DNA of 64,000 bases from Mycoemilia scoparia (Eukaryota; Kickxellomycota; Kickxellomycetes; Kickxellales; Kickxellaceae), in assembly GCA_027575805.1 (NCBI GenBank), contig JANBPU010000041.1:40147-104146 (forward strand). Direction: 5' to 3'. This document shows, piece after piece, positions 40,501-49,127 of this stretch. Below the pieces are notes generated by a model that saw nothing but the letters and a program-made list of their open reading frames with translations, was not told where the DNA came from and searched no databases. The position numbers were made by a program, and so were the translations under genes. How positions within the stretch are numbered: position 1 is the first letter of the stretch; each line of letters opens with the position of its first letter.

Positions 40501-41565
40501 ACCTGGCCTTGCCTGAACTCTTGCTACTCATTCATTTACAATGGTTCTTAATGACCATTATATTTCTGGGTATTAAGTATCTACAGATACAATTCCTAAA
40601 CTTTCGATATTTGATAAATGAGGCATCCACGATTCATAGCATGGAATCCAAGCTCTGGCCATGCCTTCCAAATATAACCCAATTCTATGTACCCAAAAGG
40701 TAAAAAGACTGCAACACTCAACTCCACAGTATCCACCAGAAACTATTTCTATTATATTAATTAGAGATGCTATGTAGGACATGGCATTTTTAACCAAGCC
40801 TGCTCTGGTTATTAAAAGCTGCTTTATAGTTTGCGAATACTTGGCTTAAGTTGCCCGATCTTACCCGAAGATTTCCGACATAACCTGCCTTTGCCATCCC
40901 CCGTAGTTATAGTTATGCACCTTCATCAGTTATCTATTCCAACTAGTCTCTCTATCCCGATGCACTCAAATTACAAGTTTTGGCATAGAAAGACGGAGAG
41001 ATTTTACCCTTCTATCATTCGGTCTAGAGATCAAATAGGACGGAAGACATTTAAATTGGTCCCTGAAATTGCCGATTCTTTTCTGGTTGTTTAGTTTGAT
41101 CATCAAAGATAAAAAGTCGCACTCTACTAGCCTCTCCCACCACTACAACAGCAGCCTATGAGGAGATGGTTTCTGACTGTCAATTAGATATAATTTTCTG
41201 GATGATAAACAGCCGTTAGTTAGTGTGTCTTTAAAGGCTGGCAGAAATTGATCAACCACTAAGGATGATGAAGTCACTAGCATGACTTTTATTCTGCGCA
41301 TTGTCCCACCCCCCTTTTCCGACCTTCTCTTCCCCTTTAAATTCATTTGTTCTCCTCCTTGAAGGCCCATATAAATAGCAGCCACTGTCTTAGGGCTGAC
41401 TCCCCAAACTATAGCCTATTTTTCTTTTCTTAACCTGTCTTCTAGCGCATATATATTGTTTATACTGACAACTCCTTGAAAACACCATTTTGTTGTATTA
41501 TTATTATTATCGTTGTCGTCGTCGTCGTCATCATTTAAACTCTTCCCACGAATACACACACTACT
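40501..41565. other. intergenic, upstream of the FLAD1-type gene
   Basis: No gene recognised. A (GTC)n tract at 41514-41531 lies in the probable leader of the downstream gene. The frame at 40434-40703 lies mostly in the repeat fragment and is not believed. Confidence 0.45.
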
Positions 41566-42756
41566 ATGTCTTTTATTAGGACATCCAATAAGCATATTAC
41601 AAGGCTTTATCAAAACCACCACAGTCTGACACATAGCCTAAGGCTAACAAAGCATTCTAGTCGCAACATACTTGCTACAACAGCAACAGTCAGAAATATA
41701 TTCTCTCAGCAGCAGCAGCAGCAACAGCAGCGTGACCTTACAATATCAGCCTGCATAATAGGTGACGAAATACTATCAGGCCGAATTCTCGACATAAATT
41801 CCAACCACATAGCCAAAAAGTGTTTTGAACGAGGGGTCGAGCTCAGCCGGGTCGAAATAGTCCGAGACATTGAGCAAGAAATAGCAGATACAGTAAAACG
41901 CCTATCCAAAACATCCGACATAGTCATAACCACCGGAGGTATTGGCCCGACCCACGATGATATCACATACCAGTCAATAGCCCATGCCTATAATCTTGGC
42001 CTAGTCCACAATCTCCCCACGCTAGAAAGAATGGTGGCCAAAATGACCAAAGTCATGAACCGGAGTAATGTCAAAGCCATTCTGCCTGATCCCCACGGAA
42101 CTCCTGAACAGGTGGCTTGCGCACGAATGGCCCTTTTGCCTGAGGATTCACAAATCCATTATCCATGTGACGAGCTGTGGGTCCCTATTGTGACGGTTAA
42201 CAAGAATGTGCATATATTTCCGGGAGTTCCACGGATTTTCCAACAACTTTTCAGTGCTGATTTTGGTAGACTGCTGCAAATTGCTTCAGCCAAGAATAAA
42301 ATCAGCTCCACCACGACTGCTGCGATTTCTGGGAGTAGTAGTAGTAGTAGCAGCAGCAGTGTTGTTGATGGTATAAAGGACGGCAGAATGTCATCTATCG
42401 AGTTTGATGATTCTGCTGGTGGTGGTGGTGGTGGTGGTAGTGATACGGTGGTGGTAGAAAAGAAATTCTATAGAGCGTTGGTAAGAACCACCAGACCCGA
42501 ACATCGTGAATCCCTGCTGGCACCAATTTTATCGAGGATCCAGAAAAAATATATAGGGAAATTGAAAATCGGCTCATATCCAACTTCTTGGGCGCCAGAC
42601 AACAATACTATGCCGAACAGCGTTATAGTTTCGGTGGTTGGGAACAGCAGAGAGTTGGTTGAGGTTTGCCAACAAGAAATTTTGGATTCTATCACTGACT
42701 CTGAGCCGGTCAATGAAGAAGACGATCCTGGTGTTATTCCAATGCCCCCTATTTAA
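41566..42756 (+). CDS. molybdopterin-binding-fold protein (FLAD1 N-domain/CinA-like), 396 aa, probably mitochondrial
   Basis: The MoCF-biosynthesis (MPTb) fold starts near residue 58: ISACIIGDEILSGRI, LDINSNHIAKKCFERGVE, IVITTGGIGPTHDDITYQSI and later VHIFPGVPRIFQQLF. These match the N-terminal domain of animal FLAD1 and bacterial CinA, not the true molybdenum-cofactor enzymes. In FLAD1 this domain hydrolyses FAD, while FAD synthesis lies in a C-terminal PAPS-reductase-like domain that is absent here; fungi usually encode FAD synthetase separately. The N-terminus (MSFIRTSNKHITRLYQNHH..., Arg/Ser/His-rich, no acidic residues for 50 codons) resembles a mitochondrial presequence and ends in a Gln run. 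A Ser/Gly-rich insertion (about 256-300) separates the core from the C-terminal lobe (YRALVRTTRPEHRESLLAPI, KLKIGSYPTSW). It converges with the HADH gene, with 175 bp between stops. Confidence 0.8.
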   Translation: MSFIRTSNKHITRLYQNHHSLTHSLRLTKHSSRNILATTATVRNIFSQQQQQQQQRDLTISACIIGDEILSGRILDINSNHIAKKCFERGVELSRVEIVRDIEQEIADTVKRLSKTSDIVITTGGIGPTHDDITYQSIAHAYNLGLVHNLPTLERMVAKMTKVMNRSNVKAILPDPHGTPEQVACARMALLPEDSQIHYPCDELWVPIVTVNKNVHIFPGVPRIFQQLFSADFGRLLQIASAKNKISSTTTAAISGSSSSSSSSSVVDGIKDGRMSSIEFDDSAGGGGGGGSDTVVVEKKFYRALVRTTRPEHRESLLAPILSRIQKKYIGKLKIGSYPTSWAPDNNTMPNSVIVSVVGNSRELVEVCQQEILDSITDSEPVNEEDDPGVIPMPPI

Positions 42757-42931
42757 ATCATATTGAGAGAATATTTGTTTATTTTGTTTTTGGCTTTTGT
42801 GCTGTATTATCATTATTGCTATTGGTAACAAAAAATGAATTTGAGGTTCTTTTAAACTTTGTGATTATTGTATTGTGACTAGTTGTTTACTACAATAAAC
42901 CACCCAAAAGCCTATCTTATCTACTAATTGG

Positions 42932-44159
42932 CTACTGACTATTATAATCATAGAAACCCCTTCCGGACTTTTTACCCAACCACCCAGCCTCAACATAATT
43001 GCGGAGCAACACGGCAGGCCGATATTTAGAATCGCCCAGCTCTTTATGGAGCACCTCCATGATAGCCAAACAGGTATCCAGTCCAATAAAATCGGCCAAA
43101 GTCAACGGGCCCATTGGCATATTCATTCCCAGCTTCATTGTAGTGTCGATATCTTCGCGACTGGCAATTCCCTCGTCCAACGCAATGACTGCCTCGTTAA
43201 TGTAGGGCATCAAGAGTCGGTTAGCCACAAACCCAGGCGCATCCTTGGAAACCGTTGTAACCTTGTTCATTTTCTGAGCTAGCGCTACAGTAACAGCCAG
43301 TGTGTTTTCGGAGGTTTGGAGCCCAGGGATTATTTCAACTAGTTTCATTACGGGCACTGGGTTCATAAAATGCATCCCGATCACTTTGCTGGGATCCATG
43401 GTTGGCTGGACGGCCGATGCGATCTTGGTCACGCTTATCGACGATGTGTTGGTGGCTATTATCGTGTCTTTGGGCAGATGGGCTGAAAGCCGAGAAAAGA
43501 TTTTCTTCTTTAGATCAACATTTTCCGTAACAGCCTATACATACACATACATATAAAAGCAGATGCATTTAAAAAGCCGCCACCATTGTATGCCAATTGA
43601 AACTATTTAGTGGGCTATAGAGAGAATTATAGTAGCAAGTATTAACCAACATAGTTGTTACCTCAATAACAAAATCAGTAGCCTTGATATCCTCAACACT
43701 TGACACCGTCGATATACGTGACTTTATGGCCTGCATTTCTTGTTCGGTACACCTTCCTCTGGAAATATCTTTTTCCAGAAGCTTGTCTAAATGGAATTAA
43801 TACAACAACAATTTACTTGGGTGTAGCAACACATATATACAGTATTGGCATTTGACTGAAGCCAGATTTACCTATTAGACCAAAGCCCCGCTCTATTTGC
43901 TGCTCGTTGGGCTCGACAAACTCAACATCAAGCTTGGCAACCCGAGCAGCTACTAAGCCGATCCCAATGCCCATCTGGCCTGCGCCCACAACGCTTAGCT
44001 TCTTGATATAGCCACACACCTATATATTTGGCAAGATATGCGTATAAAGTCATAATGGTATTAATAGCCCAGTGCACGCAGCGCGATCCTTTGACTGGAG
44101 CGGATCCGGCCAAACCAAACAAGATACACACATACCTCTGGAGAAATATTGGTGCTCAT
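42932..44159 (-). CDS. 3-hydroxyacyl-CoA (3-hydroxybutyryl-CoA) dehydrogenase, four exons, 299 aa
   Basis: Catalyses NAD-dependent oxidation of L-3-hydroxyacyl-CoA in fatty-acid or butanoate metabolism. Minus-strand exons 44136-44159, 43872-44019, 43662-43786 and 42932-43534 join in phase with GT-AG borders. Motifs in order: Rossmann loop KLSVVGAGQMGIGIGLVAA; ATDFVIEAVTENVDLKKKIF; the catalytic IGMHFMNPVPVMKLVEII, whose His is the active base; and KDAPGFVANRLLMPYINEAV, in which the Asn is also conserved. The C-terminal helical domain has MPMGPLTLADFIGLDTCL and ends GWLGKKSGRGFYDYN. Length and architecture match the stand-alone family of about 290-300 residues. The start MSTNISPEVCGYIKK has no obvious mitochondrial presequence or C-terminal peroxisomal SKL, so location is undecided. 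The first exon codes for only eight residues. Confidence 0.9.
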
Positions 44160-44629
44160 GAAACGCTATTGCAAAGCCAAACAATACAACTCGTGTAGTC
44201 ATCCTTTTGATTCACTGTTTGTTATTATGTGTAGCATCATCGATAGATTATCTTTGTTATTAAAGTTACCTTGAAAACTGACATATCGTGTAGGGAAGGA
44301 GAGAAATAAAGTATACACACACCCACACCCGGGAGAGACTGGTAGAGTTAGGAACGGTTATACAAAAAAAGCGTGACAACAGAAAAAGAACAAACCAAAG
44401 AAAGAATAATATTGCTAGTAGTAGTAAATTGAGCTAAATGAGTGAGTGAAATAGAAATGAAGAGAGAGAGAGAGAGAGAGAGATGGGACTAGGGTAAACA
44501 AAGTAGTCCTGTTTCGTCATGCCTCTGTAAATCATCAGATTTGGGGGCGTGGGAATGTTGTTTAGCTGATACAAGGATCGTAGTAGTCACATGCCAAGCA
44601 ACCCAGTATGGTATGTCCAGTAGTAATCA
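44160..44629. other. intergenic, upstream of the HADH gene
   Basis: Holds a GA tract (44460-44482). No gene is seen. Confidence 0.5.
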
Positions 44630-44751
44630 AATGGGCAATAGTTTTTGAAGGGTAAATCTTGGTGACTAATGATTATGAGGGCTAACCACTGCTAAATTGG
44701 TATCCAGTTTTATTATTAAGCTTTCACTCTTCAAAAATTATTGCCCATATT
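44630..44751 (+). repeat. family B MITE-like element, copy 9
   Basis: Begins ATGGGCAATAGTTTTTGAAG, then ggtaa, and ends tcttcaaaaattattgccca then tat. The interior has ggtgactaatgattatgagg and gtatccagttttattattaa. Confidence 0.85.
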
Positions 44752-45009
44752 ATGGATTAAAATGTTTGAAGAATATCTTTTCATGTTAATGACCATGAAA
44801 GCGATAACAGACAAATGGTCACCCCTTAAAAATGACATATAATTTTTCTTTGGAATTGGTTTATTGGATGTTGTAAAGAAAAAAAATTAAAAATAAAAAC
44901 ATTCTAACCTTTTTCTCATTCCATCAATATGATGGGGGTGGGGAAGAAATAGCATTCCAAGAGCTTTTACTACCCCATGCATGCCCATCATACTTTTACA
45001 AATCCACAC

Positions 45010-45474
45010 TCATTCTTTCTTTTTACCCTTTTGAAATTTTGTTTCCATTTTTCTCAAATGTTCACAAAAAATCTTATTTGCTTCTTGATAGCCGATTTTA
45101 ACAGTAAACCATGCACAAACAATATCTATAAACTGATAATAGATAATGTGTCTGAACCACAGAATGGGGTTGCGAGTTCTCATGCTGATAGGTCTATTAT
45201 TCAATTGCCAAACAAACTTTCTATGAATTTGGCCCAGGGTGATATCAATTGCTGCACAGTACATTCTCATCCAGAATTGGAAAATGTAGAAGCAAAGTAG
45301 AGGTGGCAGACAAATTAGTTTAACAAGTTTGTAGTCTGTTGGAGCAAGAGCAATTGCTCCAATAGAAAACATCACAGAGATTATAATGGCTGTGCAAATA
45401 ATGATGGTATAGGCAATGATGCCGTCACCCTGATATTCCTCTATGGGTGATTGCATGTGTGTGTTGGCATCCAT
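45010..45474 (-). CDS. small multi-span membrane protein, 154 aa, unknown family
   Basis: Single-exon frame. After a short hydrophilic N-terminus (MDANTHMQSPIEEYQGDG) there are two strongly hydrophobic segments, residues about 19-43 (IIAYTIIICTAIIISVMFSI) and 50-74 (VKLICLPPLLCFYIFQFW), and a third weaker one near 110-130 (IIYYQFIDIVCAWFTV). The C-terminus is lysine-rich (KFQKGKKKE), with a KKxE-type tail that could act in ER retention. I do not recognise the family. Coding status is supported by the TATA box 100 bp upstream and by the amino-acid organisation. The region before 45010 contains no AATAAA on the minus strand that I can point to. Confidence 0.65.
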   Translation of the reverse strand: MDANTHMQSPIEEYQGDGIIAYTIIICTAIIISVMFSIGAIALAPTDYKLVKLICLPPLLCFYIFQFWMRMYCAAIDITLGQIHRKFVWQLNNRPISMRTRNPILWFRHIIYYQFIDIVCAWFTVKIGYQEANKIFCEHLRKMETKFQKGKKKE

Positions 45475-45572
45475 GGTTGGGAGAAGGAAGACAATGGGTA
45501 GAAAAGAGTGTATGTGGAGGAGTAAGTGGATTCCAAGGAGATATTGAATGAAAGAATAGAGAAAATGTGTGG

Positions 45573-45584
45573 TTTATATATGTG
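45573..45584 (-). promoter_or_regulatory. TATA box of the 154-aa membrane protein gene
   Basis: On the minus strand CATATATAAACCAC lies about 100 bp before the ATG. The same CATATATAAACCA occurs before the WOPR gene, at about 49117-49127. Confidence 0.5.
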
Positions 45585-45817
45585 TGGAATTGTTCAAAGA
45601 GTCTTGCAAGAATTGAAACAATTCTTTTTTTGTTTTCAAAGTCTGTAAGTTATTTTTTACTAAAAATGTTTTTTAGGTCTATTGTCAATTATTTCTTTTG
45701 ATTTGAATGTTTATAAATTTACAATTTTTATATTCCTGTTTTTTTTGGGGGAGGAAAATCTAAATAAGTAAAAAAGATTATGTTGATTTAAAAGATGGTT
45801 GTGGTGTTTGGAATTTG

Positions 45818-45940
45818 ATATTGGGTGATAATCTTTGAAGGGTAAATTTTGGTGACTGATGATTATAGGCGCAATCCCAGCCAAATGGATGTCCAGTTTT
45901 ACTAGTGAAATTTCACCCTTCAAAAATTATTGCCCATATA
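45818..45940 (+). repeat. family B MITE-like element, copy 10
   Basis: Begins gatattgggtgataatcttt then gaagggtaaa, and ends tttcacccttcaaaaattat then tgcccatata. The interior is canonical (gattataggcgcaatcccag, tggatgtccagttttactag). Confidence 0.85.
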
Positions 45941-46058
45941 ATGTAAAGAAATAATTAACAACAAAAAGATATAAAATAAATCAAAAAGGAATTAATAATA
46001 AAAATCATCATAAAAAACAACTTACTTTAAAGTAAGAAATGCATGTGTATAGAATATA

Positions 46059-46189
46059 AATATGGGTAGTTATTTTTTTTGGGGGGGGGGTGAACGTTTG
46101 CTAATAAGCTGTGATCGCTAGTTTGGCTGTGTTTGCCCCTATAATCGTTGGCCACCAAAAAATACCCTTCGAAAATTATGATCCATATA
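46059..46189 (-). repeat. family B MITE-like element, copy 11
   Basis: Begins ATATGGGTAGTTATTTTTTT followed by a G-run, and ends aatacccttcgaaaattatg then atccatat. The interior is in reverse orientation (tttggctgtgtttgccccta, taatcgttggccacc). Confidence 0.85.
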
Positions 46190-46365
46190 CAAAGAAAACT
46201 TCTAAAAATATAAGCAAGTATGAGAATAAATTCAATATTGTACACAAAAAAAAATAAACCAACTAGTGAAAATAAAAAAGAATAAAATTGTTTCTGCAAA
46301 GGGAAAATAGAGAGAGAGAGAAAAAAGAGGGATGGACAAAAGAAATATAGAAAAGAATAATAATT

Positions 46366-48969
46366 CTATTTAAGTTTAATTGAACTATTTAAAGCATCAA
46401 TCTGACGTCTATCTTCAGAATACGCCGTTGCAGTCAAGTTACAAAGCTTTGCAGATACCATCAAACCACCACCACCACCAACACCGCTGCTACTACTATT
46501 TTCAGAAGAAATTTTGTAAAATCCAAAAGTAGGTGTAGTAGCAGCAGCAGATTTTAATGGAGGAAGAGCAAATCCACCACTATTATTTCCTTTGATATTA
46601 TTAGAAGTAGTAGAGCAGGGTGGCGCAGTGTTTGGAGTAGTGGGGATATCAAAACCTTGACGATTATAACAACCAGCAGCAGCAGCAGAGGATGACAAAG
46701 AAGATGAAGTAAGTAGTGGAGGTGTTTTAAGAATTGATAGATTAGATGGACGATGTAAACTATACCGACTACCACCGATTTTACTGCCACTACCAGACTC
46801 TTGTTCGTATAATGTATCAACAATACTACCAGATCCTCCTCCTCCTCCAGCAGCAGCAGCAGCAGTAGAGATAGTGGCGGAAGAAGAAGAAGAGGGGGTT
46901 GTTGGTGTATGGTGGTGGTGGTGGTGTCTAGGATAAAATAATCCACTTGGATAACTGATCTTACGAACTGTTCTTCCGCTACCAACACCGCTGATCTTCT
47001 CGACCGGGCCAAATACTCTCCCACCTTCACTGCCACCATTTTTAAGGGTAGTAGTAAAAGTAGTTTCTGGTGACCGTGGGGTATGGAGTAGACTTGGATT
47101 GCTGCCATTATTATTAGTAAACAGACCTTTATCACCGCTGCTGCTGTTCTGGAAAAGAGAAGTGGGTGACAAGAATGGAGTCTTTTTGGAAAACTTGGAC
47201 GAAAATGAGTTGGTCAACCCGGGTGGTGCAGTAAGTGGAGGAAGAGGAGGAGGAGATGATAGTAACGATGAACAGGTATTAGAAAAAGATGAAGTCGAAA
47301 TATGCCGAATTGGAGGAAGATTAGGAGCTGCTGCTGCTGCTGCTGCTGCTCCAGATACAGATACAGATGAAGAAGAATCTTCAGGAGTCAAAGCCGAATA
47401 ATGAGAAAATATCCTTAACCCACCACTACCATTGTTACTATGAGTGGTGTTGTGACGAACATTTGGCGCTGTACCAAAATGTGGAACCGTGCTGCTATTA
47501 TTACTACTGCTACCGCTATTGCCACCACCAGAAATTGGGTTGGTAGTAGTAGTACCGCTACTACTACGATCATAGACAGGAACAGAGAACCTTTTACTTG
47601 GAATAAGAGCAGCAGTACTATCAAGGCATTGCTTCTTCCTATAATAAGCAGCAGGTTCGTCGCCCATAGCCACCACCATGTCTTGACGAGGATGATAGAA
47701 AGACATTTTATGAGGACTATTAGCGGACCAATAATCATCACTGCTATGTCTTTTACGCTGCTGTGAAATGGTAGTGGGCGAAACTGACGAAGAAGCATAC
47801 GGAAAATGGCTCGACACAGTGGCAGAAGAAGAATGAGAAGAATGAGAGTGGCTACGGATGTGGGGGTTAGGTAATTGCTCGTTTCCCAGTGATGGAGGTG
47901 GAGGAGGGCCCACTAAAAGGTCGGAGGATGGTGGTCCATAAAAGGAAGTTGCCGTGGCACTTGAATGATGATGATTGTGATGGTGCCCGTGACTGTGCTG
48001 TTGCTGCTGTTGTTTTTGGCCACAAAAGTGTGGCGCATGCTTCTCATGATGATGATGGGCATAGTGGGAACCACCACCACCACCGCCATACATGGTAGAC
48101 GATGTGGTGGCGTTGTTACCGACATTGTCTCCTCCGCCTCCTGGATAATTATACGGTGGCAGTATGTGGCTAGGAGAAGAAGACCCAGCGGCTGCAGCAG
48201 AATCAGCAGCGTTGCCACAACTCTGATTTTCTGGACTAACCTCCGGATACATGTTTGGAGGAATGACAATATGTTTGAGAGCAGGGTCACTCGACGGGGT
48301 CAAGAAACGAGTAGCAGACGAATTGGTCGCGTTCAAGTCTTCCTTGTGATAGTAGGCGATAAGATGAAGTTTCCGACCATCAGTGGTGGTTACGGACAGC
48401 GCTTTCTTTAGTATACCATTTTCTTTGGCACAACCTTGTTGGACTTGAGTTGCGCCTTGTCGTTGGGCTTGGCCGTATCTAGGAATATATGCGGTGCCAA
48501 ATGATGATGAAGAAGAGGAGGAAGAAGAAGAAGAAGTGGTAGTATGGTCAGGATAGATGATACCGCCTGGGGTTGTTGGCTGGTGGTAACGGCAATGATC
48601 GTCATTTGGAGTAGCTGCAGGGCTAAACATTCTTCCTGTGGCGCCAGCAGCAGCAGCAGTAGTAGTAGTGGGTGAATTAGGAGTAGTTGGCTGTCTGACA
48701 GTTGCGCGCCTACGACCTTCCCATTCATAATACGTCAAGAAGCAGCCCTGTACTCTGGAAGGCGACCATGATCGACCATCAGTCCAGCGTTTCATGCCGG
48801 ACTGTTCCTCGTCCCACACAAACACAGATCCCGACCGGATAGCCATCCGCTCGCTGTCACTGAGTCTGCGCTGTACTTGTTTTATGAGTCCCAGGCGGCA
48901 TGCCTCGAATAGGATCAGAACATCGAAGCTGGTTTCTACCAGACCGTAGTAAGTTTCCATTGGCGACAT
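46366..48969 (-). CDS. WOPR-domain transcription factor, Gti1/Pac2/Wor1 family, 867 aa
   Basis: WOPR proteins are fungus-specific DNA-binding regulators of morphology and development (Wor1 white-opaque switching, Ryp1 dimorphism, Pac2 sexual development). The first half of the bipartite domain occupies residues about 5-90: ETYYGLVETSFDVLILFEAC, DSERMAIRSGSVFVWDEEQS, GMKRWTDGRSWSPSRVQGCF and LTYYEW. The second half is at about 182-217: ENGILKKALSVTTTDGRKLH and LIAYYHKED. A Thr/Ser/Ala-rich linker of about 90 residues separates them, as is usual. The remaining 650 residues are low complexity (poly-Ser, poly-His, poly-Gly, poly-Ala), as in other family members. No intron is needed. The start at MSPMETYYG places the domain at the N-terminus as in homologues. 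More than 11 kb upstream lacks a gene, which may be a regulatory region. Confidence 0.9.
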   Translation of the reverse strand: MSPMETYYGLVETSFDVLILFEACRLGLIKQVQRRLSDSERMAIRSGSVFVWDEEQSGMKRWTDGRSWSPSRVQGCFLTYYEWEGRRRATVRQPTTPNSPTTTTAAAAGATGRMFSPAATPNDDHCRYHQPTTPGGIIYPDHTTTSSSSSSSSSSSFGTAYIPRYGQAQRQGATQVQQGCAKENGILKKALSVTTTDGRKLHLIAYYHKEDLNATNSSATRFLTPSSDPALKHIVIPPNMYPEVSPENQSCGNAADSAAAAGSSSPSHILPPYNYPGGGGDNVGNNATTSSTMYGGGGGGSHYAHHHHEKHAPHFCGQKQQQQQHSHGHHHNHHHSSATATSFYGPPSSDLLVGPPPPPSLGNEQLPNPHIRSHSHSSHSSSATVSSHFPYASSSVSPTTISQQRKRHSSDDYWSANSPHKMSFYHPRQDMVVAMGDEPAAYYRKKQCLDSTAALIPSKRFSVPVYDRSSSGTTTTNPISGGGNSGSSSNNSSTVPHFGTAPNVRHNTTHSNNGSGGLRIFSHYSALTPEDSSSSVSVSGAAAAAAAAPNLPPIRHISTSSFSNTCSSLLSSPPPLPPLTAPPGLTNSFSSKFSKKTPFLSPTSLFQNSSSGDKGLFTNNNGSNPSLLHTPRSPETTFTTTLKNGGSEGGRVFGPVEKISGVGSGRTVRKISYPSGLFYPRHHHHHHTPTTPSSSSSATISTAAAAAGGGGGSGSIVDTLYEQESGSGSKIGGSRYSLHRPSNLSILKTPPLLTSSSLSSSAAAAGCYNRQGFDIPTTPNTAPPCSTTSNNIKGNNSGGFALPPLKSAAATTPTFGFYKISSENSSSSGVGGGGGLMVSAKLCNLTATAYSEDRRQIDALNSSIKLK

Positions 48970-49115
48970 AGTTGTATAGTATAGTAGATATATGTGTGTA
49001 GAGATTGTAGTGTTACAAAAGAAAGAAAGAGAGAGAGAGAGAGAGAGGTGGTTGTAGATTAATAGTACTCGAGAATGGCGATGAATAAAGAACGAACCAC
49101 AAGAAGATCGGCTGG

Positions 49116-49127
49116 TTTATATATGGC
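49116..49127 (-). promoter_or_regulatory. TATA box of the WOPR gene
   Basis: On the minus strand GCCATATATAAACCAGC lies about 150 bp before the ATG at 48969. A GA/CT tract at 49024-49047 lies between it and the start codon. Confidence 0.5.

Noticed and set aside
40434..40703. 89-codon hydrophobic frame
   Set aside because: Its first part lies in the dispersed fragment shared with 26112-26300, where the homologous copy is broken, and the rest shows no domain.
46554..48411. Several frames of 100-190 codons on both strands over the WOPR gene
   Set aside because: They are out-of-frame shadows of homopolymer-rich coding sequence, dominated by runs of Leu, Val or Thr.
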